Origin: CATQGW01 sp965242565
GTDB lineage: Bacteria; Chloroflexota; Dehalococcoidia; Bin125
Length of the DNA: 64,000 bases
NCBI GenBank assembly: GCA_965242565.1
Contig: OZ251457.1
Coordinates: 1,860,001 to 1,924,000, forward strand
Direction of reading: 5' to 3'
Shown here: positions 42,658 through 51,966 of the stretch, one piece after another
Numbering within the stretch: the stretch's first letter is position 1
Layout: each line of letters opens with the position of its first letter
Made by a program: the position numbers and the translations under genes
Notes under the pieces: generated by a model
The model's database searches: none
What the model saw: the letters and a program-made list of their open reading frames with translations, nothing else
What the model was told of the DNA's origin: nothing

Positions 42658-43080
42658 CTACTCCTCCATCGGCGCGAGCGGATCGTAGGTGCCGAAGTGC
42701 CAGAAATTGCCCTCCGGATCCGTCGCCGTGAAGGCATGCGAGCCGTACTCCGTGTCCTCCAGCGGCTGCACGATCGTCGCCCCCGCCGCCTGCGCGCGGG
42801 CGTAGAGCTCGTCCACCTGCGCCGCCGACTCCGCCGTCAGGCTGATCGAGCCGTGCCCCGCCGTGTGGCTGAGGAAGTCGTGGCCCTCGACGCCCCGCTG
42901 CGAACCCAGCATCACCAGGCTGCCGCGCCACTCCAGCTGCGCGTGATCGATCCGCCCGCCCTCGCCCGGCACGACGAAGTGCTCGCTGAAGCCGAACGCC
43001 TCGCGCAAAAACGCGATCGCGGCCGGCGCGTCCGCGTAGCGCAGCGCGGGAATGATCGTTTGGTGCGGTGTCTCGCTCAT
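42658..43080 (-). CDS. VOC (glyoxalase/bleomycin-resistance) family protein
   Basis: 140-aa paralogue of the downstream gene, with PALRYADAPAAIAFLREAFGF, RIDHAQLEWRGSLVMLGS and DPEGNFWHFGTYDPL. ATG at 43080; a GTG at 43098 would add MKGRQT and overlap the end of the thioredoxin-domain gene. Likely co-transcribed with it and with the VOC gene downstream. Confidence 0.85.
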   Translation of the reverse strand: MSETPHQTIIPALRYADAPAAIAFLREAFGFSEHFVVPGEGGRIDHAQLEWRGSLVMLGSQRGVEGHDFLSHTAGHGSISLTAESAAQVDELYARAQAAGATIVQPLEDTEYGSHAFTATDPEGNFWHFGTYDPLAPMEE

Positions 43081-43094
43081 GGTCTGCCGTCCCT

Positions 43095-45179
43095 TCACGC
43101 TTCCACTCTAGACACAGGATCGGCCAACAGCGCGGCCAGCTCGGCGGCGCTGTGGACCGGCGCGCTGCAAGCGAAGCCGCGGCAGACATAGGCCGTCGCC
43201 CGGCCCTCCGCGCCCGGCTTGTCCGCCAGCTGCGGCACAACCGTCTCCGCCTCCGCCCGACGCTCCATCAGCGCCGTCGGCTGCGCCGCGTCGCGCTGCA
43301 CGAGCCGCCGCATCGCTCGCAGCGCCGCGTCCTCCGGATCGCCGATCAGCGCCACGCTGCGATGCGACTCCAGCCAATCGAGCGCGGCGACGAAATCGCC
43401 CAGCATCGTCGGCGCGCGCTCGAGAAACGCGCTGAACGCCCCGCGCATCGCCTCCACGCGATCGGCCCACTGCCCCTCCGCGGTCAGCGCATACAGACGC
43501 GCCAGCATTTTGGCCGCCAGCGCGTTGCCCGACGGCGTCGCGCCGTCCTGCGTCGGTTTGCGCCGCGCGATCAGCGCTTCGCCGCCGTGCGCGACCGCGA
43601 AAAACGCGCCATGCTCGTCGTCCCAGAAGCGCGCGCAGGTTTGCTCCGCCAGCCGCCGGCCTTCCGCAAACCACGCCTCGTCCGCCGTCGCCTCGTACAG
43701 CGACAGGCAGCCGTTGGCCAGCGCCGCGTAGTCCTCGAGGAAGGCCGGAATCGACGCCCGACCGCCCGCGAAAATCCGCAGCAGCCCGCCGTCGGCCTCC
43801 CGCATCTCGCTCAGGATGCGCCGCGCCGCCCGCGCCGCCGCCTCCACGAAGCGCGGCTCCTCCAGCACCGCCCCGGCCCGCGCCAGCGCCTCGATCGCCA
43901 GCCCGTTCCAGGCCGCGATCACTTTCGTATCCGTCGCCGGCGGAATCCGCTCCGCGCGCGCCGCCAGCAGCGTTTCGCGGCTGCGCGCCAGCGACTCGCG
44001 CACCGATTCCCCGCTCACATTCAACCAGCGCCCCACGGCCTCCGCCTCGTTGGCCGCGGTCAGGATCGTCTTCCCCTCGAAATTACCGCTCAGATCCACG
44101 CCCCAGTAGCGGCAGGCGATCTCCGCGTCCTCCGACGGCAGCAGATCGAACAGCTCCTCCCGCGTCCAGACGAAATACTTGCCCTCCACCCCCTCCGAAT
44201 CCGCGTCCGTCGAGGCGTAGAACGCGCCCTCCGGCGTCTGCAGCCCCTTGAGCAGGTACTCGCAGGTCTCCGCCGCGATCCGCCGAAACAGGTCCTCGCC
44301 CGTCATGCTCCAGCCGTCCAGGTAGAGCGGAATCAGCAGCGCGTTGTCGTAAAGCATCTTCTCGAAGTGCGGGACCAGCCAGATCTGGTCCACCGCGTAG
44401 CGGTGAAACCCGCCCGCCAGCTGGTCGTAGATGCCGCCCTCGGCCATCCGTCGCAGCGTCAGCGCCAGGTGCTCCCGCGCCTCGGCGGCGTCAGACGCGC
44501 CGGGATCAAGCGCCTGTTGGCGAATCAGTTGCAGGTAGGCCGGCTGCGGAAACTTGGGCGCGCCGCCGAAGCCGCCGTGCTGCCGGTCGCGGTTCTGTAG
44601 CAGCTGCGATGCTGCCCGCCGCCGAATCGACGCGGCCGACTCGCTCGACTCCTCAGCCGCCAGTTCGACGCGCAGATTGAGATGCTGCGTCAGCTGGTCG
44701 GCCTGCTTTTCCACCTGCTCGCGCTGCTCCCGCCAGGCCCGCGAGACGCCGCGCAGCACATCCGGCCAGCCCGGCATCCCCGTCCGCCCCTGCGGCGGGA
44801 AATAGGTCCCCCCGAAAAACGGGCGTCCGTCCGGCGTGCAGAACACGTTCAGCGGCCAGCCGCCGTGCCCGTGAATCAGCTGCTGCGCCTCCATGTAGAT
44901 GTCGTCCACATCGGGGCGCTCCTCGCGATCCACCTTGATGCTCACCACCAACTCGTTCTGCAGCGCTGCGATCTGCTCATCCTCGAACGACTCCCGCTCC
45001 ATCACGTGGCACCAGTGGCACGCCGCGTAGCCCACCGAGACCAGCACCGGCTTGTCCTCCGCCCGCGCACGCGCCCACGCCTCCTCGTCCCACGCGAACC
45101 AGTCCACCGGGTTGTGCGCGTGCTGCAGCAGATAGGGCGAAGTCTCCTCCGCAAGGCGATTGGTGTGAACAGGCGGCAT
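43095..45179 (-). CDS. Thioredoxin domain-containing protein (YyaL/SSP411 family)
   Basis: 694 aa. The N-terminal DUF255 thioredoxin-like domain opens with NRLAEETSPYLLQHAHNPVDW and has the CHWC active site in SVGYAACHWCHVMERESF. FGGTYFPPQGR follows. The rest is an alpha/alpha six-barrel like N-acylglucosamine epimerases and glycosidases (GGFHRYAVDQIWLVPHFEKMLYDNA). The ATG at 45179 has GGAG five bases before; an upstream in-frame start adds 15 residues without homology. The biochemical activity of this family is unknown. Confidence 0.92.
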   Translation of the reverse strand: MPPVHTNRLAEETSPYLLQHAHNPVDWFAWDEEAWARARAEDKPVLVSVGYAACHWCHVMERESFEDEQIAALQNELVVSIKVDREERPDVDDIYMEAQQLIHGHGGWPLNVFCTPDGRPFFGGTYFPPQGRTGMPGWPDVLRGVSRAWREQREQVEKQADQLTQHLNLRVELAAEESSESAASIRRRAASQLLQNRDRQHGGFGGAPKFPQPAYLQLIRQQALDPGASDAAEAREHLALTLRRMAEGGIYDQLAGGFHRYAVDQIWLVPHFEKMLYDNALLIPLYLDGWSMTGEDLFRRIAAETCEYLLKGLQTPEGAFYASTDADSEGVEGKYFVWTREELFDLLPSEDAEIACRYWGVDLSGNFEGKTILTAANEAEAVGRWLNVSGESVRESLARSRETLLAARAERIPPATDTKVIAAWNGLAIEALARAGAVLEEPRFVEAAARAARRILSEMREADGGLLRIFAGGRASIPAFLEDYAALANGCLSLYEATADEAWFAEGRRLAEQTCARFWDDEHGAFFAVAHGGEALIARRKPTQDGATPSGNALAAKMLARLYALTAEGQWADRVEAMRGAFSAFLERAPTMLGDFVAALDWLESHRSVALIGDPEDAALRAMRRLVQRDAAQPTALMERRAEAETVVPQLADKPGAEGRATAYVCRGFACSAPVHSAAELAALLADPVSRVEA

Positions 45180-45301
45180 AGGAACTCCGTAGCTGGCAAG
45201 ATCATCGGCGATTGCGCGCCTCACGCTACCTCACCCGCACCGGACCCTCGCGCCACCCCCAATTCCGCCACCGCCCTCCACCGCCCCGCTCACCCCAACC
45301 T

Positions 45302-47124
45302 CTACGGCGCGGGCGCGGTCGTCCGACCGTTGGCGCTATTCCCCCAGCACTCGATCGTCCCGGAGCTGCGCAGCCCACAGGTGTGCTCAGCCCCCGCGCT
45401 CACCGCCGTAAACGTGCCCGATTGCGTTGCAGTTCTGCCGTTTGCGCTCTCGCCCCAGCAGCTGACCGCGCCGCTGCTCAGCAGTCCACATGTGTGTTGG
45501 TTGCCCGCGTTCACGGCCGTGAACGTGCCCGATTGCGTTGCGGTCTGCCCGCTGGAGTTGTCGCCCCAGCAGACGATCGCGCCGCTGCTGCGCAGTCCGC
45601 AGCTGTGCGCCCAGCCGGCGCTGACGGCGGTGAATGCGCCCGACGGCGCGTTCGTCTGGCCGCCGCCGTTCAGCCCCCAACAGGCGACCGCGCCCGTGCT
45701 GCGCAACGCGCAATTGTGCTCGCCGCCGGACGCCAGCGCGGTGAAGGTCCCCGTCGGCGCCGCCGTCTGGCCGCTGCTGTTAAGGCCCCAGCACGAAATC
45801 GCGCCCGTCGCGGCGAGCGCGCAGCTGTGCGCAAACCCAACGCTCACTGCGCTGAAACTGCCCGACGCCGCGTTCGTCTGTCCGGAGCTGTTCAGCCCCC
45901 AACAGACGACCGCGCCCGTGCTGCGGACGGCGCAACTGTGCGCGCCGGTACCCGTGCTCACCGCCGTAAAGGACCCCGACGGGGCGCTCGTCCGACCGTT
46001 GGCACTGCTGCCCCAACAGGCGATGCTCTCCGTGTTTCGCAGCGCGCAACTGTGCAATGCGCCCGCGCTGAGGACTGTGAACGCAGCTGGCGTTGGCGTC
46101 GGTGTCATCGGATCAGGAGTGGATGGATCGACAGTCGGCGGCGGCGCGACCGTCGGAGCTCCGGTTTGCGGAACAGTCTGCGGCCAGGCGGGCGGCGGCC
46201 GCCGCCCGCCCCAGCATGTCACGCCGTGCTCTCGCATCGCGCAGCTGTGGCGAGTGCCGGCGGCGACGGCGAGATAGCGCCCGCCCGACGGAGCCGCGCT
46301 CTGGTCGTAGGCGTCGTCTCCCCAACACTCCAGCTCACCCGACTCGCGCACCCCGCAGCTGTGCCACGAACCGGCGCTCACATCGGTGAAAAAGCCCGAC
46401 GGCGCATCTGCCTGCCGGTAGTTGTTCGCTCCCCAGCAAGCGATCGCGCCGCTTTCGCGGATCGCGCAGGCATGGGCGGCACCGACGCTGACCGAGGTGA
46501 ATGTTCCCAACGGCGCACCAGTGCGGCCGAGGCTGTCCGATCCCCAGCACTCCAACTCACCGCTCTCACGCACGCCGCAGGCGTGCAGGAAGCCTGCGCT
46601 GATCGCCGTGAACGCGCCGTCCGGCGCGTTCGCCTGACCGAGATCGACGACGCTCCGCCCGTAGTAGGCCGTCCCCCAACACTCCGCGCTGCCGTCCTCC
46701 CGCAGCCCGCAGGCGTAGTGCCAGCCCACGCTGATCTGCGTGAAGGCGCCGGACGGCGACTCCCCTTCTGCGCCCCAACAGACCACCGCGCCGCCGACAC
46801 GGATCGCGCACGCATGTAGAGCGCCGACATCGATCGCCGCGTAGCGCCCGTCGGGGACGGCGGAGCGGTTGAAGCGCGGCGAATCGCCCCAGCAATGAAC
46901 CGCGCCCGTGTCGCGCAGCGAGCAGGTGTACTCGCGTCCGGCGCTGAGCTGGATGTAGCGGCCGGTCGGCGCGTCTACGGGAGCGACATCGCGCTGCGCG
47001 CTGGCGATGGTCAGGACTGCGAAGAGCAGCAGTGCGGCGAGCGCAAGCGCCGCGAGGAGGGGTTTACCCCCCCCCCCCGCGAATCGATGAGCGACGCCAG
47101 CCCGCGCTGCGCGCGCCCGATCAT
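45302..47124 (-). CDS. Secreted double RCC1-type beta-propeller protein, frame broken at a G tract
   Basis: The readable part encodes fourteen RCC1-like blades of about 36 aa (pattern GxFTAVSAGxxHSCGLRxSGAVxCWG). There are seven before and seven after a Pro/Thr-rich linker, so two seven-bladed propellers. Almost every blade has two Cys (HSC and CWG). A signal peptide (LLAALALAALLLFAVLTIASAQ) precedes them. In its frame there is no ATG, GTG or TTG upstream of it. The only start with a sensible N-terminus is ATG 47124 (MIGRAQRGLASLIDSR), which is off by one at the 12-G tract; 13 or 10 G would join it to GKPLLAAL. Read as phase-variable and OFF in this assembly, or as a homopolymer length error. 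Surface or secreted adhesin-like role is inferred. Confidence 0.78.
47067..47078 (-). repeat. 12-bp homopolymer (G on coding strand) in the RCC1 gene start
   Basis: Uninterrupted run of 12 C on the plus strand between the ATG at 47124 and the signal peptide of the RCC1 protein. On the coding strand it is followed by TAAACCCCTCC, very like the sequence after the tract of the FN3 gene. Confidence 0.9.
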
Positions 47125-47180
47125 CACCGAAACCAGCCCGTCAATTTTGCTCTGCACGCCCCAAACTCTACACCACCGCC

Positions 47181-47204
47181 CCCGCTCGGAGGCGGGAATG
47201 ACGG
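47181..47204. repeat. REP-like palindrome
   Basis: CCCGCTCGGAGGCGGGAATG followed by ACGG, then a second partial GGCGGGAGTGACGG. Member of the CGTCATTCCCGC hairpin family between the RCC1 and aquaporin genes. Confidence 0.7.
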
Positions 47205-47336
47205 AAAAGGGGCGGGAGTGACGGGAGCTGAGGGCGGGTACGGCGAGCAGGGGAGAGCCGCCGGCAACAGGAGTTGCGCAGCAGCCGCTAACCGCGCGAC
47301 AACCTACGCCCGCCGAACGCCCCATATCCTCCCCCC

Positions 47337-48110
47337 ATGCCCACCGCCGAGGCCCAAGAGCCGCCGATTGCCGGACCGCTTGAGCGCGCCGCCCTCGTCC
47401 TCGGTGCGCACCTACCGCCGACCCTCCGCGACAACGCCCGCCATGCCCGCTGGCTGATGGCCGAGGTGCTCGGTACGTTCGGCCTCGTCTTCTTCTGCGC
47501 CGGCTCCGCCCACGTCAACTGGTGGGCCGGCGGCAACCTCGGCATGCTCGGCGTCGGCCTCGTCAACGGCTTCAGCGTCGCCGTCATGATCTTCGCCTTC
47601 TGGAGCATCAGCGGCGCGCACCTCAACCCCGCCGTCTCGCTCGGACTCTGGCTCTCCGGACGCCTGCCCGGACGCCGCCTGCTGCCCTACGTCGCCGCCC
47701 AACTGGCCGGCGCGCTGATCGCCGGCTCCGTCCTCCACGGCCTCTTCCGCAACCACACCGGCGAGGGCGTCTCCTCGCTCGGCGCGAACATGCCCGGCGG
47801 CCCGCTCATGCAGACCATCGGCATGGAGATCGTGCTCACCTTCTTTCTCGTCTACGCCATCCTGCTGCTCGCCGAGCGCCGCAGCCTCGGCCCCGTCTTC
47901 GCCGTGGCGATCGGCCTCTACGTCGCCGCCGCCGTCACCCTGGGCGGCGATGTCAGCGGCGCATCGATGAACCCCGCCCGCTCCTTCGGCCCCGCCGCCC
48001 TCGCCTGGTTCTGGAACGACCACTGGGTCTACTGGCTCGCTCCCGCCCTCGGCGCAACCTTCGCCGCCCTCTTCCACCTCGCCCTCCGCGAACGCGGATT
48101 GTCCGACTGA
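47337..48110 (+). CDS. Aquaporin (MIP family)
   Basis: 257-aa channel with six membrane segments and the two NPA boxes, SGAHLNPAVS and GASMNPARSFGPA. His in the second segment region and the Arg after the second NPA suggest the water-selective AqpZ type rather than a glycerol facilitator. The N-terminal 35 residues are soluble and longer than in AqpZ. No strong ribosome site is visible. It converges with the HAD gene (1-bp gap). Confidence 0.93.
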   Translation: MPTAEAQEPPIAGPLERAALVLGAHLPPTLRDNARHARWLMAEVLGTFGLVFFCAGSAHVNWWAGGNLGMLGVGLVNGFSVAVMIFAFWSISGAHLNPAVSLGLWLSGRLPGRRLLPYVAAQLAGALIAGSVLHGLFRNHTGEGVSSLGANMPGGPLMQTIGMEIVLTFFLVYAILLLAERRSLGPVFAVAIGLYVAAAVTLGGDVSGASMNPARSFGPAALAWFWNDHWVYWLAPALGATFAALFHLALRERGLSD

Positions 48111-48111
48111 C

Positions 48112-48744
48112 TCAGCACTCAATCCCCGCCGTGCGCAGCGCGATCCGCAGCGCCCCGTAGTTGTTCCGCGTGAAATGAAACGCGCGCATCCCCACCGCCC
48201 GCGCCGCCGCCGCGTTCTCATGCAGATCGTCGATGAAGAAGCACTGCTCCGGCGCAGCCCCGATCGCCTCCGCCGCGTGCTCGAAAATGCGCGGATCCGG
48301 CTTCCGCATCCCAATCTCGCCCGACACCACAATCGCATCCCACTCGATCTCCATCGGCAGGGCGCTCAGGAAACGCTCCCGCAGATCATCCGGCGCGTTG
48401 CTCAGCACCCCCACCTTGTGCCCCGCCGCGCGCAAGTCGCGCGCCAACTCGAAGTTGGGCAGGTGATAGCTCCACGGCTGCGCGTACCACGCCTCCAGAA
48501 TCGCCTGCACATCCGCGACAGGATCCGACAGCCACGGCTCCAGATACCGCTCCACCCCCTGCTGCCACTTCTCCCAGTCGCCCTCGCCCGTCTCGATCGC
48601 GTGCCACTCCGGAATGCGGTAGAACGCCTCCGTCAGCGCGCCCGGCGGCAAATTCCAGCGCCCACCGACCCTGTCGTAGGAATCGGCGTCCATCCGAATC
48701 AGCACGCCCCCGAAATCGAACAGCACCGCGCGTTGCTCGCTCAC
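48112..48744 (-). CDS. HAD-superfamily hydrolase (HAD-IA, epoxide-hydrolase-N-like)
   Basis: 210 aa. Motif I is LFDFGGVL: the nucleophile Asp is present but the usual second Asp is Gly, as in the subfamily related to the N-domain of soluble epoxide hydrolase. Motif II is VLSNAPDD, motif III the Lys of RKPDPRIF and motif IV FFIDDLHENAAAA. The GTG start overlaps the stop of the glycosyltransferase gene (GTGA). Possibly a sugar or polyol phosphatase, or a haloacid-type enzyme. Confidence 0.87.
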   Translation of the reverse strand: MSEQRAVLFDFGGVLIRMDADSYDRVGGRWNLPPGALTEAFYRIPEWHAIETGEGDWEKWQQGVERYLEPWLSDPVADVQAILEAWYAQPWSYHLPNFELARDLRAAGHKVGVLSNAPDDLRERFLSALPMEIEWDAIVVSGEIGMRKPDPRIFEHAAEAIGAAPEQCFFIDDLHENAAAARAVGMRAFHFTRNNYGALRIALRTAGIEC

Positions 48745-50066
48745 GACTCCACCTCCCCCGACAGCCTACGAACCAGCGCAACGATGCGCGACGCCGCATC
48801 CGCGAAATCGTGCGCTGCGCCCCATTCGGCGGCGGCGGCGCGCATCGCCGCCAGTTCGCCTGTCTCCTGCGCCGCCGTCGCCCGCCGAATGATCCCCGCG
48901 AACTCCACCGCCCGCCCGCGCGCCACCCAGCCCGTCTCCCGCGTCATGATCGCCCGCGCCCCCTCGTGCGCCGCCGCCAGCACCGGCGCGCCCGAAGCCA
49001 ACGCCTGCGCGATCGTCAGCCCGTACGCCTCATAGAGCGACGGCGAGCAGAACAGATCCGCCCCCGCCAGCAGATCCCACTTCAGCGCCCCCGAGACATA
49101 GCCCGGGAAATGCACGGGAATTTCGCGCAACCGATGCGCCCGCCCGCGCAACCGCTCGAAGTAGGCGTCCCCGCCCATGTAGGCCGGCGCGCCCGCGATC
49201 GTCAGCTCCAGCCGACGCGCTGTCGCCGGCGACTCCCGCTCGATGATCGCCAGCGCGTCCAGCAGCAGCTCGAGCTGCTTCTCCGGCGAGATGCGCGAGA
49301 GCGTCAGCAGCTGAAACCGATTCCGATCCGCCCCGATCGCCGCCAGCACCTCCGCCCGACGCTCCCGCCGACCCGGATCCGGCTCGCCGATTACGCCCCA
49401 CTCGATCACCTGCGAGCGCCCCGCAACCCCGCTCTGCGGGTAGCACGCCGCCAGCGAGTCAGCGAGCGGCGCGGAGGGCACGACCAGCGCGTCGGCGTGC
49501 CGCGCCGCCTGCCCCTCCTTCTCCCACACCAGCCGCGCGATCTGCGGCGCAAACCGCGCCGCTCCGCTCCGCTCCGCCGCGCGCCACAGCGACGCCGTGC
49601 CCGCCGCGCCAATCGGCAGCCCGCCCAGATAGCGCCGCGCGAAAAACTCCGCCACCACCACGTGGAAGATCACGATTTGTCGAAAGCCCCGCCGCGCCAG
49701 CGCCGCAAACGGCGGCCCCTCGCTCACATCGTTCGCCAGCACCACCGCCCCTTCCGGCGATACGCCGGCGAAAAACCGCGCCAGCGCCGCCTCCCACTCC
49801 AGCGCAAACCGCGCGTATTCCCGCTCGCCCAGCCGCAACAGATGATCCGCAGGAGCGTCGCGCAGCGTCGGCACGCCGAGCGCGTACCCCCGCCCCATCG
49901 CCCCATCGTGCGCCCCGTCCGCCGCGCCCGGCGTCAGCACCGTGTAGTCGACCCCCGCCTGCTCCAGATGCGGCAGCAACGCCTCCAGCACCGCCACTCC
50001 GCCGCCCACCGGCGCGTCCACCGCGCTCAGCGCGCCCGTCGCCGACGTGATGTACAGCCGCCCCAT
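48741..50066 (-). CDS. GT4-type glycosyltransferase
   Basis: 441-aa GT-B enzyme. The N-terminal domain starts MGRLYITSATGALSAVDAPVGGGV, and VLANDVSEGPPFAAL and IFHVVVAEFF resemble trehalose/sucrose synthase-type domains. The C-terminal domain has LLTLSRISPEKQLELLLDAL, HFPGYVSGALKWDLLAGAD and the nucleotide-sugar motif LYEAYGLTIAQALASGAPVL. It is divergent from the DapA-family gene with 63 bp between starts and overlaps the HAD gene, so a two-step glycosylation-dephosphorylation pathway is possible. Confidence 0.88.
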   Translation of the reverse strand: MGRLYITSATGALSAVDAPVGGGVAVLEALLPHLEQAGVDYTVLTPGAADGAHDGAMGRGYALGVPTLRDAPADHLLRLGEREYARFALEWEAALARFFAGVSPEGAVVLANDVSEGPPFAALARRGFRQIVIFHVVVAEFFARRYLGGLPIGAAGTASLWRAAERSGAARFAPQIARLVWEKEGQAARHADALVVPSAPLADSLAACYPQSGVAGRSQVIEWGVIGEPDPGRRERRAEVLAAIGADRNRFQLLTLSRISPEKQLELLLDALAIIERESPATARRLELTIAGAPAYMGGDAYFERLRGRAHRLREIPVHFPGYVSGALKWDLLAGADLFCSPSLYEAYGLTIAQALASGAPVLAAAHEGARAIMTRETGWVARGRAVEFAGIIRRATAAQETGELAAMRAAAAEWGAAHDFADAASRIVALVRRLSGEVES

Positions 50067-50129
50067 CGCCCGATCGTACGCAACATCGCACGCAAGCCCC
50101 CCCGCTACGCTGCGCAGCGGAGACGCAAC

Positions 50130-51083
50130 ATGACCCCCAATCTCGCAGACAGCCTCGACAGTCTCGACGGCCCCCTCGACGGCATGCTCGTCGCCCAGGT
50201 CACCCCCTTCACCCGCGGCGGCGCGGAGCTCGACCTCGACTGGCTCGCCGGCCACATCCAGTGGCTGCGCAACTTCAATCTCACCGGCATCCTCACCCTC
50301 GGCACCAACGGCGAGGGACCCTCCGTCGGCCTCGACGAACGACGTCGCCTGATCGAAACCGTTGCCCGCGAAGCCCGCGGCCTCACCGTCGTCGCCGGTG
50401 CCACGATGGTCTCCCTGCCCGACACGATCCGCGCCGCCAACGACGCGCTCGACGCCGGCGCGCACGCCGTCGCCCTGCTCCCGCCCTACTTCTTCAAAAA
50501 CATCGAGTCGCACGGTTTGGTCAACTGGTTCTCCACCGTGATCGAATCACTGCCCGCCGGCGCGCATGCCCTGCTCTATAACATCCCCCCGCAGGCCGGC
50601 ATCGACATCCCCGACGAAGTGCTGCTGGCCCTGCTCGACCTCCACCCCGATGTCCTCGTCGGCATCAAGGACTCCTCAGGCGACGCCGAGCGCACCCGCC
50701 GCTACCTCGACCTCGTGCCCGAATCCGGCCCCGGCTCCGAGTTCCGCGTCATGGCCGGCGCCGACCAGACCCACGCCGCCCTCTACGCTGCCGGCTGCGT
50801 CGGCGGCGTCTCCGGACTCGCCAACGCCGTCCCCGCGCTCGTCAACACCATTCAGTACGCCCATCGCAGCGGCGGCGACCCCGAGCGCCCCCAGCGTCAG
50901 CTCAACGAGCTCCACGCCATCCTCAACGCCTTCCCCAAAGTCGGAGCGCTCAAACAGCTGCTCGCCTTCACCAGCGGCCTCCCCCTCACCCACGCCCGCC
51001 CCCCCTACCGCGACCTGAGCGCCGGCGAGTTGGCCGCCTTCGAAGAGGCCGTAGGCCGCTACCTGATCGGCGAACCCGTCTAA
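50130..51083 (+). CDS. DapA/NAL-family aldolase (dihydrodipicolinate synthase family)
   Basis: 317-aa class I aldolase. The Schiff-base Lys is in VLVGIKDSSGD and the catalytic Tyr in ALLYNIPPQAG. The loop that is GTTGE in true DapA reads GTNGEG here, so lysine-pathway activity is doubtful; a sugar-acid or hydroxy-keto-acid aldolase is as likely. GGAG is about 8 bp before the ATG at 50130. The frame is open far upstream, antisense to the glycosyltransferase, without homology. Confidence 0.87.
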   Translation: MTPNLADSLDSLDGPLDGMLVAQVTPFTRGGAELDLDWLAGHIQWLRNFNLTGILTLGTNGEGPSVGLDERRRLIETVAREARGLTVVAGATMVSLPDTIRAANDALDAGAHAVALLPPYFFKNIESHGLVNWFSTVIESLPAGAHALLYNIPPQAGIDIPDEVLLALLDLHPDVLVGIKDSSGDAERTRRYLDLVPESGPGSEFRVMAGADQTHAALYAAGCVGGVSGLANAVPALVNTIQYAHRSGGDPERPQRQLNELHAILNAFPKVGALKQLLAFTSGLPLTHARPPYRDLSAGELAAFEEAVGRYLIGEPV

Positions 51084-51232
51084 CGCCCCGTTCCGGCGGC
51101 GCGTTCCAATCGCGATTTCCGCCCTTTTCGACAGGGCCGACAGCGCGCGGGTAGCGCGTGCGCGTCGCGCGGGTATTCTGAGGCAGTCCGCAGTGCAGGG
51201 ACAACGCAGGGACAAGGCAGGGGAGACCGACG

Positions 51233-51820
51233 ATGGCGCAAGACCAATCCGAATTCCGACGCAACATCGAGGAGCGCTACCCGCGCTCCGCCTCGCTGCG
51301 CGACGGCCACAAGGTCTCCCTGCGCCTGATGCAGGCCGACGACGCCGACACGATCCTCAGCTTCGCCCGCACCCTGCCCGCCGACGACCTGCTCTTCCTC
51401 CGCCGCGATATCACCCAGGAGTCGGCGATCGGCGAGTGGATGCGCGAAATCGAGCAGGGCAGCACCTTCACTGTGCTGGGTTTCGACGGCGACCAGCTGC
51501 TCGGCGAGGGCGATCTGCACTACAACGCCGCCGACTGGACGCGCCACCTCGGCGAGATCCGCCTGCTGCTCTCGCCCGCCGCGCGCGGGCGCGGGCTGGG
51601 CCGCGTGCTGGCCGAGGAAATCTACGCCATCGCCCAGCAACTCCGGCTCGAGCTGCTCACCGCCCGCATGGTGCTCGACCAGGCCGCCGCGCAGTCCGTC
51701 TTCCGCCGCCTCGGCTTCCAGCGCGAAGCCGTGCTCTGGGATTACGTGATCGACGCCGACGGCAAAACCCACGACCTGCTGATCGCCACCCGCCGCCTGC
51801 AAGGCCCCCGCCGCAGCTAG
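51233..51820 (+). CDS. GNAT-family N-acetyltransferase
   Basis: 195 aa. The acetyl-CoA loop is seen as AARGRGLGRVLAEEIYAIAQ (R/Q-x-x-G-x-G/A type). LGEGDLHYNAADWTRHLGEIRL and the C-terminal VFRRLGFQREAVLWDYVID complete the fold. GGGGAG lies about 8 bp before the ATG. Substrate not predictable. Confidence 0.88.
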   Translation: MAQDQSEFRRNIEERYPRSASLRDGHKVSLRLMQADDADTILSFARTLPADDLLFLRRDITQESAIGEWMREIEQGSTFTVLGFDGDQLLGEGDLHYNAADWTRHLGEIRLLLSPAARGRGLGRVLAEEIYAIAQQLRLELLTARMVLDQAAAQSVFRRLGFQREAVLWDYVIDADGKTHDLLIATRRLQGPRRS

Positions 51821-51827
51821 TCCTGCC

Positions 51828-51936
51828 CTCGCGCCATTCCCGTCTCTGCCCCCCTCGCGCCATTCCCGTCTCTGCCCCCCTCGCGCCGTTCCCGTCTCTT
51901 CCCCCCTCCCGTCATTCCCGCCCCCGAGCGGGAATC
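51828..51936. repeat. 26-bp tandem array ending in a REP-like palindrome
   Basis: CTCGCGCCATTCCCGTCTCT starts at 51828, 51854 and 51880 (the third with one or two changes). The fourth position (51906) carries the full palindrome CGTCATTCCCGC ... GCGGGAATCC. Confidence 0.82.
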
Positions 51937-51966
51937 CACGCGAGCGCCGCCCTCTACACGCGCCCC

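Noticed and set aside
50130..51083. Calling the aldolase dapA
   Set aside because: The Thr-Thr of the DapA active-site loop is Thr-Asn, and no lysine-pathway gene is nearby.
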